DNA of 64,000 nucleotides, taken from assembly GCF_008704655.1 (NCBI RefSeq), contig NZ_CP023688.1, positions 8,931,001-8,995,000 on the forward strand, written 5' to 3'. How positions within the stretch are numbered: position 1 is the first letter of the stretch; each line of letters starts with the position of its first letter. The notes below the pieces were generated by a model. That model ran no database searches. It saw only the letters and a list, made by a program, of their open reading frames with translations, and had not been told where the DNA came from. The stretch comes from Streptomyces rimosus. GTDB lineage: Bacteria > Actinomycetota > Actinomycetes > Streptomycetales > Streptomycetaceae. The position numbers were made by a program, and so were the translations under genes. Shown here piece after piece: positions 1 through 7,580 of this stretch.

Positions 1-586
<586 letters not shown>

Positions 587-1136
587 GACAAGTCTCCTGG
601 GTCATCGGCTCGTTCGATCGTGGGCTCGTTGAGCGAGATGTGCCTGGGGGAGGGGTGGGGGGTGTGAAGGGATCGCGATCTACCGGTCCGCCGGTTCGCT
701 CGGGTTCAAGGAACGAAGGCTTGTACGGAAGAGAGCGCTCTCTTGCGTGGGGATAGTGGCGCCAGTCGGAACGGGGCGTCAAGGGAGAGTGCACGATTGG
801 GGTGAGGGTATGCCGGGTTGGCGCTGGTACGTCGGCATTCGGGGCTTGGCTGTGGCGGGTTGCGTGTTGAGGGTTTCGCGGTGGGGCCCCGGCAAGCGTT
901 CAGAAGGTGATGACAGGCGGCCGACGAGTTGTCGTGGCTCGGTACGCCCGTGCCCGTGCCCGTATGCCCGTACGCGCTCGCGGGGCTTCTCGACCTGCCG
1001 CAGTACGGTCCGGGCCATGCCGGACGCCTCCGCCGGCGCAGCGCCGTCTCGACGGTGGGCCATCCGTTGAGGCCCGGGGCACCGGCGCCCGCACCGCGGT
1101 GCCGCGTGCGGGGCTCCCGCCTGCTGAGACAGCCCG
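587..1136. other. Intergenic region, no convincing gene
   Basis: Apart from the palindrome at 729-744 and a short run of GCCCGT hexamers near 946-971, nothing recognisable was found. The open frames here have no ribosome site and no protein-like composition. Confidence 0.5.
729..744. promoter_or_regulatory. LacI-family operator palindrome
   Basis: AAGAGAGCGCTCTCTT is a perfect 16-bp palindrome centred on GAGCGCTC, the core of many Streptomyces LacI-family operators (CebR-type sites). It lies about 145 bp upstream of the minus-strand secreted protein gene. No LacI gene is inside the window, so the regulator would be further left. Confidence 0.65.
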
Positions 1137-1172
1137 CGGGCCCCGGGCGGAAGTCGTTCCGCCCGGGGCCCG
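1137..1172 (-). terminator. Strong hairpin terminator of the aminotransferase operon
   Basis: The arms 1137-1152 and 1157-1172 are perfectly complementary (16 bp) around a GTCG loop. The hairpin lies 15 bp beyond the stop of the minus-strand operon. It has no clear U-tract, as is usual in actinomycetes. Confidence 0.75.
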
Positions 1173-1187
1173 TACCGCGTCCGGGTG

Positions 1188-2288
1188 TCAGCCCTTCGAC
1201 GCCACCGCTGCCAGCCGCTCGACGCCGGCCGCGAACTCGTCCGGCTCGAAGGACTGGAACGGCAGGCGCAGGAAGACCTTGCCCTCCGGCGGCGCCGCGT
1301 CGGCCGGGTAGAAGCCCGAGCCCCGGGTCAGCTTCAGGCCGTCGGCCGTGGCGGCCTTGAGGAACGTGCTCTCGTCCGTGGCGACGGGCAGGTGCACGCT
1401 CACGTAGTAGCCGCCGTGCGGTACGGCGAGCAGCGCGTCCTCGCCCAACTGCTCGCGTACGGCCTTGACCGCGCCGTCGTGCCGCGGGCCGAGCAGCTCG
1501 CGGACCCGCGCCACGTTCTCCTGGGCCAGGCCCGCGCGGAGCGCCTGCGCGGCGACCGCCTGGAGCAGCGGGGCGGGCGAGAGGTAGGTGCCCTCCGCGA
1601 GCGCGGCCAGGGCGCCGAGCGTGGCGGCCTCGCCGATGACGTACCCGACGCGCAGCCCCGGGCTGAGGATCTTGCTCAGCGAGCCCATGGTGAGCACCCG
1701 CCCGGCGGGCGCCAGCTCGAAGAAACCGGCGGGCGCCGTACCGTCGTACCGCAGCTCCCGGTAGGGGATGTCCTCCAGGATGAGGAAGTCGTGGGTCTCG
1801 GCGAGCTGGACGAGGCGGCGGCGCTTGGCCTCGCTCATGGTGACGCCGCTCGGGTTCTGGAAGTCCGGGATGACGTAGACGAACGCCGGTACCCGGGTCG
1901 CCAGCCGCGCTTCGAGCGCGTCCAGGTCGAGGCCGTCGTGCTGGAGCGTGACGCCGGAGACCCGCCCGCCGTGCCGCTCGAAGATCTGCACCGCGCGGTC
2001 GTAGGTGGGCGCCTCCACGTAGACAATCTTGCGGTCGCCCGCGAGGAGGTGCGCGGCCAGCAGGTCGAGCGCCTGGAGGGAACCGTTCGTGACGAATATC
2101 TGGTCGGCGCCGACCGAGTGGAACGCCGCGAGCTGCTCCCGCAGCGCCGCGTCACCGGTGTGGTTGCCGATCGGCGCGTACTGGAACACCCGGTCCTCGT
2201 GCTCCCGCAGGACGGCCGCGGTGTGCTCGGCGATCTGCCGCGAGGGGATCGCTTCCTGCGGGGGGATGCCGCGCGAGAAGTGGAACAT
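1188..2288 (-). CDS. PLP-dependent class I/II aminotransferase (LysN/HpgT-like)
   Basis: A 366-residue fold-type I PLP enzyme and last gene of the four-gene minus operon. Visible motifs are FVTNGSLQALD (phosphate-binding turn), PDFQNPSG (cofactor Asn/Asp region) and SLSKILSPGLRVGY with the Schiff-base lysine at K206. It looks like the 2-aminoadipate/aromatic aminotransferase group that also holds the hydroxyphenylglycine enzyme HpgT. The substrate cannot be fixed from sequence. ATG 2288 is preferred because GGAG precedes it; an in-frame ATG at 2318 would add ten residues. Next to the hydroxyacid oxidase it could turn the alpha-keto acid made there into an amino acid (inference). Confidence 0.85.
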   Translation of the reverse strand: MFHFSRGIPPQEAIPSRQIAEHTAAVLREHEDRVFQYAPIGNHTGDAALREQLAAFHSVGADQIFVTNGSLQALDLLAAHLLAGDRKIVYVEAPTYDRAVQIFERHGGRVSGVTLQHDGLDLDALEARLATRVPAFVYVIPDFQNPSGVTMSEAKRRRLVQLAETHDFLILEDIPYRELRYDGTAPAGFFELAPAGRVLTMGSLSKILSPGLRVGYVIGEAATLGALAALAEGTYLSPAPLLQAVAAQALRAGLAQENVARVRELLGPRHDGAVKAVREQLGEDALLAVPHGGYYVSVHLPVATDESTFLKAATADGLKLTRGSGFYPADAAPPEGKVFLRLPFQSFEPDEFAAGVERLAAVASKG

Positions 2289-2422
2289 GGTGGGTCTCCG
2301 TTCTCGGAAAGTCGTCATATTGGTAAGGGGGTGAGAAAGGGGCGGGGCGCTTACGGGGCGCGGGCCGAGGTACGGGGCGGGCGCGGATACGGGCACGGGC
2401 GCGGCCCGCGGAGCGGTGCCTC

Positions 2423-3514
2423 TCAGGCCGCCCCGGCACCCGCCTTGGCCACGAAGTCCGGCCCCAGCTCGCCCACGTCCGCGGCGCCCAGCTGCCGGAG
2501 CGTGTCCTCGATCTCCCGGCGCAGGAGCCGCAGCACCGCCTCGACCCCTTCGCGCCCGGCCAGCGACAGGCCCCACAGGTACGGCCGGCCGAGGCAGACC
2601 GCGTCGGCGCCGAGGGCGAGGGCCTTGACGACGTGGACGCCGGAGCGGATACCGCCGTCGACCAGCACGGTGCACCGGCCGGCGACCGCGGCCGCCACCT
2701 CGCTCAGGGCGATCACGCTGGGCACCGCCCCGTCGAGCTGCCGCCCGCCGTGGTTGGAGACGATGACGCCGTCCGCGCCGCTGTCCAGGCAGCGGCGCGC
2801 GTCCTCGGCCCGCAGCACGCCCTTCACCAGGAGGGGCAGCCGGGTGCGTCCGCGGATCCACAGCAGGTCCGCCCAGCTGAGCGCCAGCCGGTCGATACGG
2901 GCCCCGGCCGGCACCTCGCCCTCCAGGATGCCGAGCGCGCGCAGCGTGCCGAAGTCCACATGGCCCGGGGTGGCGAACCCGGCGCGCTGGGCGTGCACCC
3001 GCAGCGCGGCATGACTGGCGTCGACCGTGACCACCAGGGCCGACGCACCGGCGGACTCGGCCATGTCGAGCGTCGCGGCGATGTCGTCCCGCGACCGGTA
3101 GGCGTAGAGCTGGAACCAGCAGGCCGCGCCGGACGACTTGGCGATCTCCGGGAAGGGGACGTGGCTGTCGGTGCTGACGATGGGCACCACCCCGGCCGCC
3201 TCGGCGGCGAGGGACGTGGCGATCTCCGCGTCCTCGTGCAGCAGCCGCTGCGGGCTCGTCGGGGCGAGCAGGACGGGCATCGCCATGCGGTGCCCGAGGA
3301 CGCTTACTTCGGTGCGGGGCTCGGTCGTCGTGCTGGCGAGCACCCGCGGGCGGAGCCAGATGTCGTCGAACGCCGCGATGTTGGCGCGCACGGTGCGGTC
3401 GGTGCCGGCGCCGCCGGCCACGTACGCCCGGCAGCCCTGGTCGAGCACCTGATCACTGGCGGCTTCGAAATCCGGCAGGGTCAGCAGTTCATCGAGATTC
3501 CGTACGGTGTCCAA
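2423..3514 (-). CDS. FMN-dependent alpha-hydroxyacid oxidase
   Basis: A 363-residue TIM-barrel flavoprotein of the lactate/glycolate/hydroxymandelate oxidase family. Counted from TTG 3514, the FMN and active-site elements are the QLYAYR segment (Y137), LLVKGV (K231) and SNHGGRQLDG with the catalytic base H255, followed by VDGGIRSG and ALGADAVCLGRP near the end. TTG 3514 is chosen because GGAGG precedes it by about six bases; a GTG at 3538 would add eight residues but has no ribosome site. The enzyme would oxidise an (S)-2-hydroxy acid to the 2-oxo acid. Hmo of hydroxyphenylglycine pathways is a relative, but no HmaS-like partner is present, so that route is not supported. Confidence 0.85.
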   Translation of the reverse strand: MDTVRNLDELLTLPDFEAASDQVLDQGCRAYVAGGAGTDRTVRANIAAFDDIWLRPRVLASTTTEPRTEVSVLGHRMAMPVLLAPTSPQRLLHEDAEIATSLAAEAAGVVPIVSTDSHVPFPEIAKSSGAACWFQLYAYRSRDDIAATLDMAESAGASALVVTVDASHAALRVHAQRAGFATPGHVDFGTLRALGILEGEVPAGARIDRLALSWADLLWIRGRTRLPLLVKGVLRAEDARRCLDSGADGVIVSNHGGRQLDGAVPSVIALSEVAAAVAGRCTVLVDGGIRSGVHVVKALALGADAVCLGRPYLWGLSLAGREGVEAVLRLLRREIEDTLRQLGAADVGELGPDFVAKAGAGAA

Positions 3515-3674
3515 GGCTGGCCTCCGGTCTCTCGTCACGTGTGTGGCGGATGAATTCTCTTGTCGTTCCCATCAAGTGCTGGACGTGCTGAATTGCTGGC
3601 GGTGCGTTATTACTGGTGGTGCTGGATTATGGGCGGCGCGGGATTTCCGGACGTGCCCCGAAATTGTGGCGTCG

Positions 3675-4442
3675 TCACGCAAACTGATCGAACGCCATCT
3701 TCGTCACCATGCCGATCACCACGAGCACCAGCACGGTACGGACGAATCCGGATCCCTTTTTCAGGGCCATGCGCGAACCGATCATCGCGCCGGTCACATT
3801 GCCCACGGCCATGCCGAGCCCCAGCGTCCACAGGACGTTTCCCTGGACCGCGAAGACGACCAGGGCGCCGAGGTTGGACGAGGCGTTGATGACTTTCGAC
3901 ATCGCCGCGCTCTCCAGGAACTGCGTCGCCAGGAGCGTGGTGAAGGAAATGATCAGGAAGGTGCCCACTCCGGGTCCGAACAGCCCGTCGTAGAAACCGA
4001 CCACGCAGCCGCCGAGAAGTACGGCGATCACGCGCCGCCGCCGGGTCACCTCGCGCGCCAGCGGCTGGGTGCCGAAGTTCGGCCGCAGGGCCACGAACAG
4101 GGCGACCGAGATCAGCAGGACCATGATGACCGGCCGGAAGTACGCCGTGGGGACGGTGGCGGCGGACAAGGCGCCGAGCGCCCCGGCCGGCACCGCGCAG
4201 GCGGCGGCCGGTACGAGGATCTTGCGGTCCAGTACCGTCCGCCGTGCGTACATCGCGGCGGCGGTCGCCGTCCCGGTGATCGCGGCGATCTTGTTGGTGC
4301 CCAGCGCGGTCGCCGGGGGCAGGTGGGGGAAGCTGAGCAGCAGAACGGGGATGAGCAGCACCCCGCCCCCGCCGACCACGGCGTCCACCCACCCGGCGGC
4401 CACGGCGGCGGTGAGCAGCCCTATGACGTCGAAGAAATCCAC
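3675..4442 (-). CDS. TSUP-family (TauE/SafE) membrane exporter
   Basis: About 255 residues with eight hydrophobic segments, including two related halves that each carry a glycine-rich motif (AGWVDAVVGGGGVLLIP near the start, FYDGLFGPGVGTFL in the second half). This is the signature of the TauE/SafE sulfite or sulfo-organic anion exporter family. GTG 4442 is preferred because GAGGA lies upstream; TTG 4463 is an alternative. Its place between the oxygenase and the hydroxyacid oxidase suggests it exports a small acidic product or by-product of this operon (inference). Confidence 0.85.
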   Translation of the reverse strand: MDFFDVIGLLTAAVAAGWVDAVVGGGGVLLIPVLLLSFPHLPPATALGTNKIAAITGTATAAAMYARRTVLDRKILVPAAACAVPAGALGALSAATVPTAYFRPVIMVLLISVALFVALRPNFGTQPLAREVTRRRRVIAVLLGGCVVGFYDGLFGPGVGTFLIISFTTLLATQFLESAAMSKVINASSNLGALVVFAVQGNVLWTLGLGMAVGNVTGAMIGSRMALKKGSGFVRTVLVLVVIGMVTKMAFDQFA

Positions 4443-4582
4443 GGTGTTCCGGTCCTCAGTCAAAGAAGGCGCGCAGTCCGGGCGGCTGCGCGGGCAGGGC
4501 GGATGCGAAGCGGCCGGCCGCGCAGTGGGGGAGCGGCCGCGCTCGGCGGGGTGCCGCGATCACGCGGGGAGGCGGGCGTGCC

Positions 4583-5572
4583 TCAGAGGACGCCCTGGAT
4601 CTCCTCCATCGTCGGGATGACGCGCTGACGGGTCATCATGTGCTGCGTCCAGCCGAGGATGGAGCGTACGGAGTAGAACCGGCGCAGCCAGCGGTCCTGG
4701 CCGTCGTAGCGCGGGACGAACGGGCTGCGGCCGTGCGCCGCGACGTGGTTGTCGACCACGACGAGGTCGCCGGGCTCCAGTACGACGTTGTGGCAGACCG
4801 CCTCCAGCGCCTCGGCCAGCGCCTTGAGCGCCACCGTCGCCTCGGGGTCGGCGGCGTGCGTGGTGTGCGAGTTGAAGCGCATGAACGGCCGGTCCTCCGG
4901 ACCGAAGATCGCCGGGTGCGGGCCGGAGCGGGGCACCGGGCCGGTCCGGCCCCGGGTGAAGGAGGTCGGGTAGGAGCTGTAGAACTGCGGGGTGCGCAGG
5001 ACCGCCACCTGCTCGGGCGTCAGGTGCCGAACCGCCTCGCGCACCGAGGCGACGCGGGTGGCCGCCACCCGATCGTGGTCCTGGCGCAGGCACAGCAGGC
5101 CGAGATAGTCGGGGCGCAGCGGGTGGTGGACGTTTTCCGTGTGGAAGTCGAAGGCCACCGATCCGCTGTTCTCGATCCGCTTCTCCTCGCCGGGCACCGC
5201 GTGCACGTCGTGGATGAGGTCGCCGTCCTTCTCGTCCTGGTAACCGACGAGCGAGCCGAGCAGGTCCGCCACCAGTGTGAGGGTGCCGTCGGTGGGGTGG
5301 CCGCGCAGGGCGCCCGAGTGGTGGACGGTGGGGGTGGGGGGAAGGTCCCCGAGGGTCACGCCGCGCAGCAGGAAGAATCCGGAGTCGCCGCTGCCCTCGG
5401 CGAATTCCAGCAGTGCGGTGCGGACGGCTTTCGGCAGATCGAGAAGGAGGCCGGAAAGCGCCAGCGGAGATGCTTCGGAAGCGCCGGCGGCGAGCCGGGA
5501 GAGTTGCCAGAGCTTCTGAGTTTCGGCCTCGGACAGGCTGAGGGACTGCTGTGCGGCGAGTGCGGGGGTCAC
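4583..5572 (-). CDS. Fe(II)/2-oxoglutarate oxygenase, VioC/clavaminate-synthase-like
   Basis: A 329-residue double-stranded beta-helix oxygenase. The iron ligands are H144 and E146 (FDFHTENVHH) and H280 (AAHGRSPF). The 2-oxoglutarate arginine lies in the DRWLRRF segment (R294/R298). The order HxE...H and the phrase PRYDGQDRWLRR match the arginine beta-hydroxylase VioC, the enduracididine hydroxylase MppO and clavaminate synthase, not ordinary TauD. It probably hydroxylates a free amino acid at the beta carbon. GTG 5572 has an AAGGAG site. It is the first gene of the operon, with about 140 bp between it and the exporter gene. Confidence 0.85.
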   Translation of the reverse strand: MTPALAAQQSLSLSEAETQKLWQLSRLAAGASEASPLALSGLLLDLPKAVRTALLEFAEGSGDSGFFLLRGVTLGDLPPTPTVHHSGALRGHPTDGTLTLVADLLGSLVGYQDEKDGDLIHDVHAVPGEEKRIENSGSVAFDFHTENVHHPLRPDYLGLLCLRQDHDRVAATRVASVREAVRHLTPEQVAVLRTPQFYSSYPTSFTRGRTGPVPRSGPHPAIFGPEDRPFMRFNSHTTHAADPEATVALKALAEALEAVCHNVVLEPGDLVVVDNHVAAHGRSPFVPRYDGQDRWLRRFYSVRSILGWTQHMMTRQRVIPTMEEIQGVL

Positions 5573-6154
5573 CGTTGCTCCTTCTTCTTGAATGCTGCGT
5601 TCGAGTCGCGTTGTTCAGGCCGTTCAGGGACGGGAAACCGGCCGGCAAACTTCAGAAAAAGTGCGCACGTGCAAATGGTGAACGGTGCATGACCGCTCAC
5701 TGACAGCTGAAATGAGGTAGTGGTCCGGTATTTGCGCGTCACAGTAAAGAGTTCATTTATGGAGTGTCAACGAATGGTTTTGGTCAGCACGAGACCCCCG
5801 GTGAGCCGGCTTCGGTCAATACCTCTTGTCCTCTTGTGACCTGAATTGGAAGGCATGCCGACTTTGTCCGCCGCAGAGGTTGTGGAGGACCTGTGGTGTT
5901 TCTGTGACGCCCGCGAGAGCTGGGGCTTGAGCGTCCGGAGGGGGTGGTTTGGGGGTCTGTCTCACCCACTGGACAGCACCGGTGCGGCCGCGTCTCGACC
6001 GCCGCTTCACGCCACCGCGAGCACGTCGCTTTTGGCCATAACGCGAAGAACCGGCCAATCAGGATGGCCGGAATTGCGGCTCTCGTTGTCCGAGACGGTG
6101 GTGATCACGATGGAGCGCAGGAATGTGCGCGGCTATGAACCGCCGGAGTCGGGG
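5573..6154. other. Intergenic region with the operon promoter
   Basis: The stretch 5640-5780 is clearly richer in A+T than its surroundings and must hold the promoter of the minus-strand oxygenase operon. From 5850 to 6150 I see no gene: short open frames exist on both strands but lack ribosome sites and protein-like composition. Confidence 0.5.
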
Positions 6155-6784
6155 TCAGGGCTGGTAGACGTACTCCGCCAGCGTCGTGTGCTTCTTCCAG
6201 CCCAGCGTCTCGTACAGCGCGCGCCCGGCGTCGGTCGCGCCGAGGACGCCGAGGGCGGCGCCCTGCTCCAGGGCGCGGTCGGCGAGCGTACGCATCACGA
6301 AGGAGCCCAGGCCGCGCCGCCGGTGGGCCTCCTCGGTCACCACCTTGTCCACGACCACGGCTTCCCCGACGGCCGCCATCTGCCCCTTGGCCGCCTGCTC
6401 GCCCGCCGCGTCCAGTATTCGCACATGGGTGACGGCTCCCACGGTCTCCACGGCCGTCGTGTACCCCTGGGGCGCGACCGGGTGCGTGGCCATCAGGTCA
6501 ACGGCCATCAGATGCCCGTCCTCCTCCCGCACCCACCCCTGAGGCAGCCAGGAGCCGATCGCCGCCGACCCCGCGGGCATCTTCATCCAGGTCCGCGGCG
6601 CCGACACCGAGGCGGCGGCGCTGCGGACCCACGCTTCCTCGGTCCGGGGCAGGACATGGCGTCCCACTTCGCCGGGGCTGTCGGTCACCTCGATGAAGAG
6701 CCCCCACGGCTTGGCGACCGGCGGGTGCGTCCGCCGGGACACGGCCCAGCCCGCCACCCAGGTCCTGACCAGGTCCGCAACCAT
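6155..6784 (-). CDS. GNAT-family N-acetyltransferase
   Basis: About 209 residues. The C-terminal half holds the GNAT core: VVDKVVTEEAHRRRGLGSFVMRTLADRA, where RRRGLG is the acetyl-CoA pyrophosphate loop, and YETLGWKKHTTLAEY is the usual last motif. ATG 6784 follows a G-rich ribosome-site-like stretch. An in-frame ATG at 6844 would add 20 poorly conserved residues and would place the gene inside the shared heptamer repeats, so the shorter form is preferred. The substrate is unknown. It stands alone, divergent from the secreted protein gene at 7017. Confidence 0.75.
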   Translation of the reverse strand: MVADLVRTWVAGWAVSRRTHPPVAKPWGLFIEVTDSPGEVGRHVLPRTEEAWVRSAAASVSAPRTWMKMPAGSAAIGSWLPQGWVREEDGHLMAVDLMATHPVAPQGYTTAVETVGAVTHVRILDAAGEQAAKGQMAAVGEAVVVDKVVTEEAHRRRGLGSFVMRTLADRALEQGAALGVLGATDAGRALYETLGWKKHTTLAEYVYQP

Positions 6785-6845
6785 CGAGCCCCCCGAAGCC
6801 GTGGCCGCGGCAACGGCCAGGTAATAGTCAGTAGTTAATGGCACA

Positions 6846-6919
6846 CGTTACATCACCGTGGAACGCGGCCCGGCGCGCTAACGCCCGGGCGTTAGGTCCG
6901 CCCCACCAAGACCGTTAGG
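6846..6919 (+). promoter_or_regulatory. CGTTAGG/CGTTACA heptamers, candidate SARP sites
   Basis: CGTTACA at 6846, CGTTAGG at 6890 and 6913, and the inverted CTAACG at 6878. The first two are exactly 44 bp apart (four 11-bp steps), the helical spacing SARP regulators use. The same elements sit in front of the second secreted gene at 10641, and the SARP gene lies between them. Confidence 0.45.
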
Positions 6920-7016
6920 CGCCTACGGCAGCGTTTGCTTCGGCCGTCCGGAGCAGGACGGCCGGACAGACTGGGAGCGGAGCGCGGACGCGTCCGCGGC
7001 GGAGAGGGAGACGGAC

Positions 7017-7517
7017 ATGTACGGGAACGCGAAGAAGCGTGCGGGCGGGCGGCTCACGCGGCGGGTGGCGACGGTGGGCGCCGCCGCGCTGCTGGCCGGT
7101 GTGACGGTCGGGACCGGTGTCGCGGCGGCCCAGCCGGCGGCGCAGTCGGCGGTGCAGTCGTCCGCGTCGGCGGCCCAGGCCCAGCGCAGTACGCATGTGA
7201 CGCTGAACAACCAGACCGGCGTGAGTATGACGCGCAAGTGGGCCAGTCTGACGCACGGCGAGTGGCAGGCGAACTCCTACCCGGCCGAGGTGATCGGCGC
7301 GTGGTCCTCGGCGGCCTGGCAGTCGCAGTCGGACGGCTTCGCGACGGGCACCGAGGGGGAGGCTGTCTATGTGACGAGCTTCGGAGAGGTCTACGTGAAG
7401 TGGAACAACCCGTACGTCGGCAGCAACTCGTACACCTGCACCGCTTCCGGGGGCCACTCGTGTGAGCGGTCGGGCGGCTCCGGCAACAACGCCTCGGTGA
7501 CCTTCACGGTGCGGTGA
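7017..7517 (+). CDS. Secreted single-domain crystal-protein-ET79/aegerolysin-like protein
   Basis: A 166-residue protein with a Sec-type signal (twin Arg, then a hydrophobic run to about residue 40) and one beta-sandwich-like domain. Landmarks are RSTHVTLNNQTG, SLTHGEW, GFATGTEGE, WNNPYVGSNSY and GGSGNNASVTFTV. From memory this pattern matches the Bacillus thuringiensis crystal protein ET79 and aegerolysin-like toxin group; the assignment is by pattern only. GGGAG lies ahead of ATG 7017. The protein is probably exported and may bind membranes or other cells. The two domains of the protein at 10641 have the same landmarks. Confidence 0.7.
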   Translation: MYGNAKKRAGGRLTRRVATVGAAALLAGVTVGTGVAAAQPAAQSAVQSSASAAQAQRSTHVTLNNQTGVSMTRKWASLTHGEWQANSYPAEVIGAWSSAAWQSQSDGFATGTEGEAVYVTSFGEVYVKWNNPYVGSNSYTCTASGGHSCERSGGSGNNASVTFTVR

Positions 7518-7544
7518 GGCCGAGGCGGCGCGGCACGCCGTACC

Positions 7545-7580
7545 GCGCCCTCGCGGGCCCCCCTCAGCCCGCGAGGGCGC
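7545..7580. terminator. Bidirectional hairpin terminator
   Basis: Perfect 14-bp stem (7545-7558 with 7567-7580) and an 8-base loop between the convergent genes. It overlaps the last codons of the SARP gene, so both genes can share it. Confidence 0.75.

Noticed and set aside
1185..3014. A 609-residue plus-strand open frame opposite the aminotransferase and hydroxyacid oxidase
   Set aside because: It is the antisense shadow of two well-recognised minus-strand enzymes, as is usual in high-G+C DNA.
1188..3514. A hydroxyphenylglycine pathway (Hmo plus HpgT)
   Set aside because: No HmaS-like 4-hydroxymandelate synthase is present, and an arginine-hydroxylase-like oxygenase and an exporter are in the operon instead.
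5846..6154. A transposase or coding gene in the gap after the oxygenase operon promoter
   Set aside because: Frames there have no ribosome site, no inverted-repeat ends and no recognisable protein motif.
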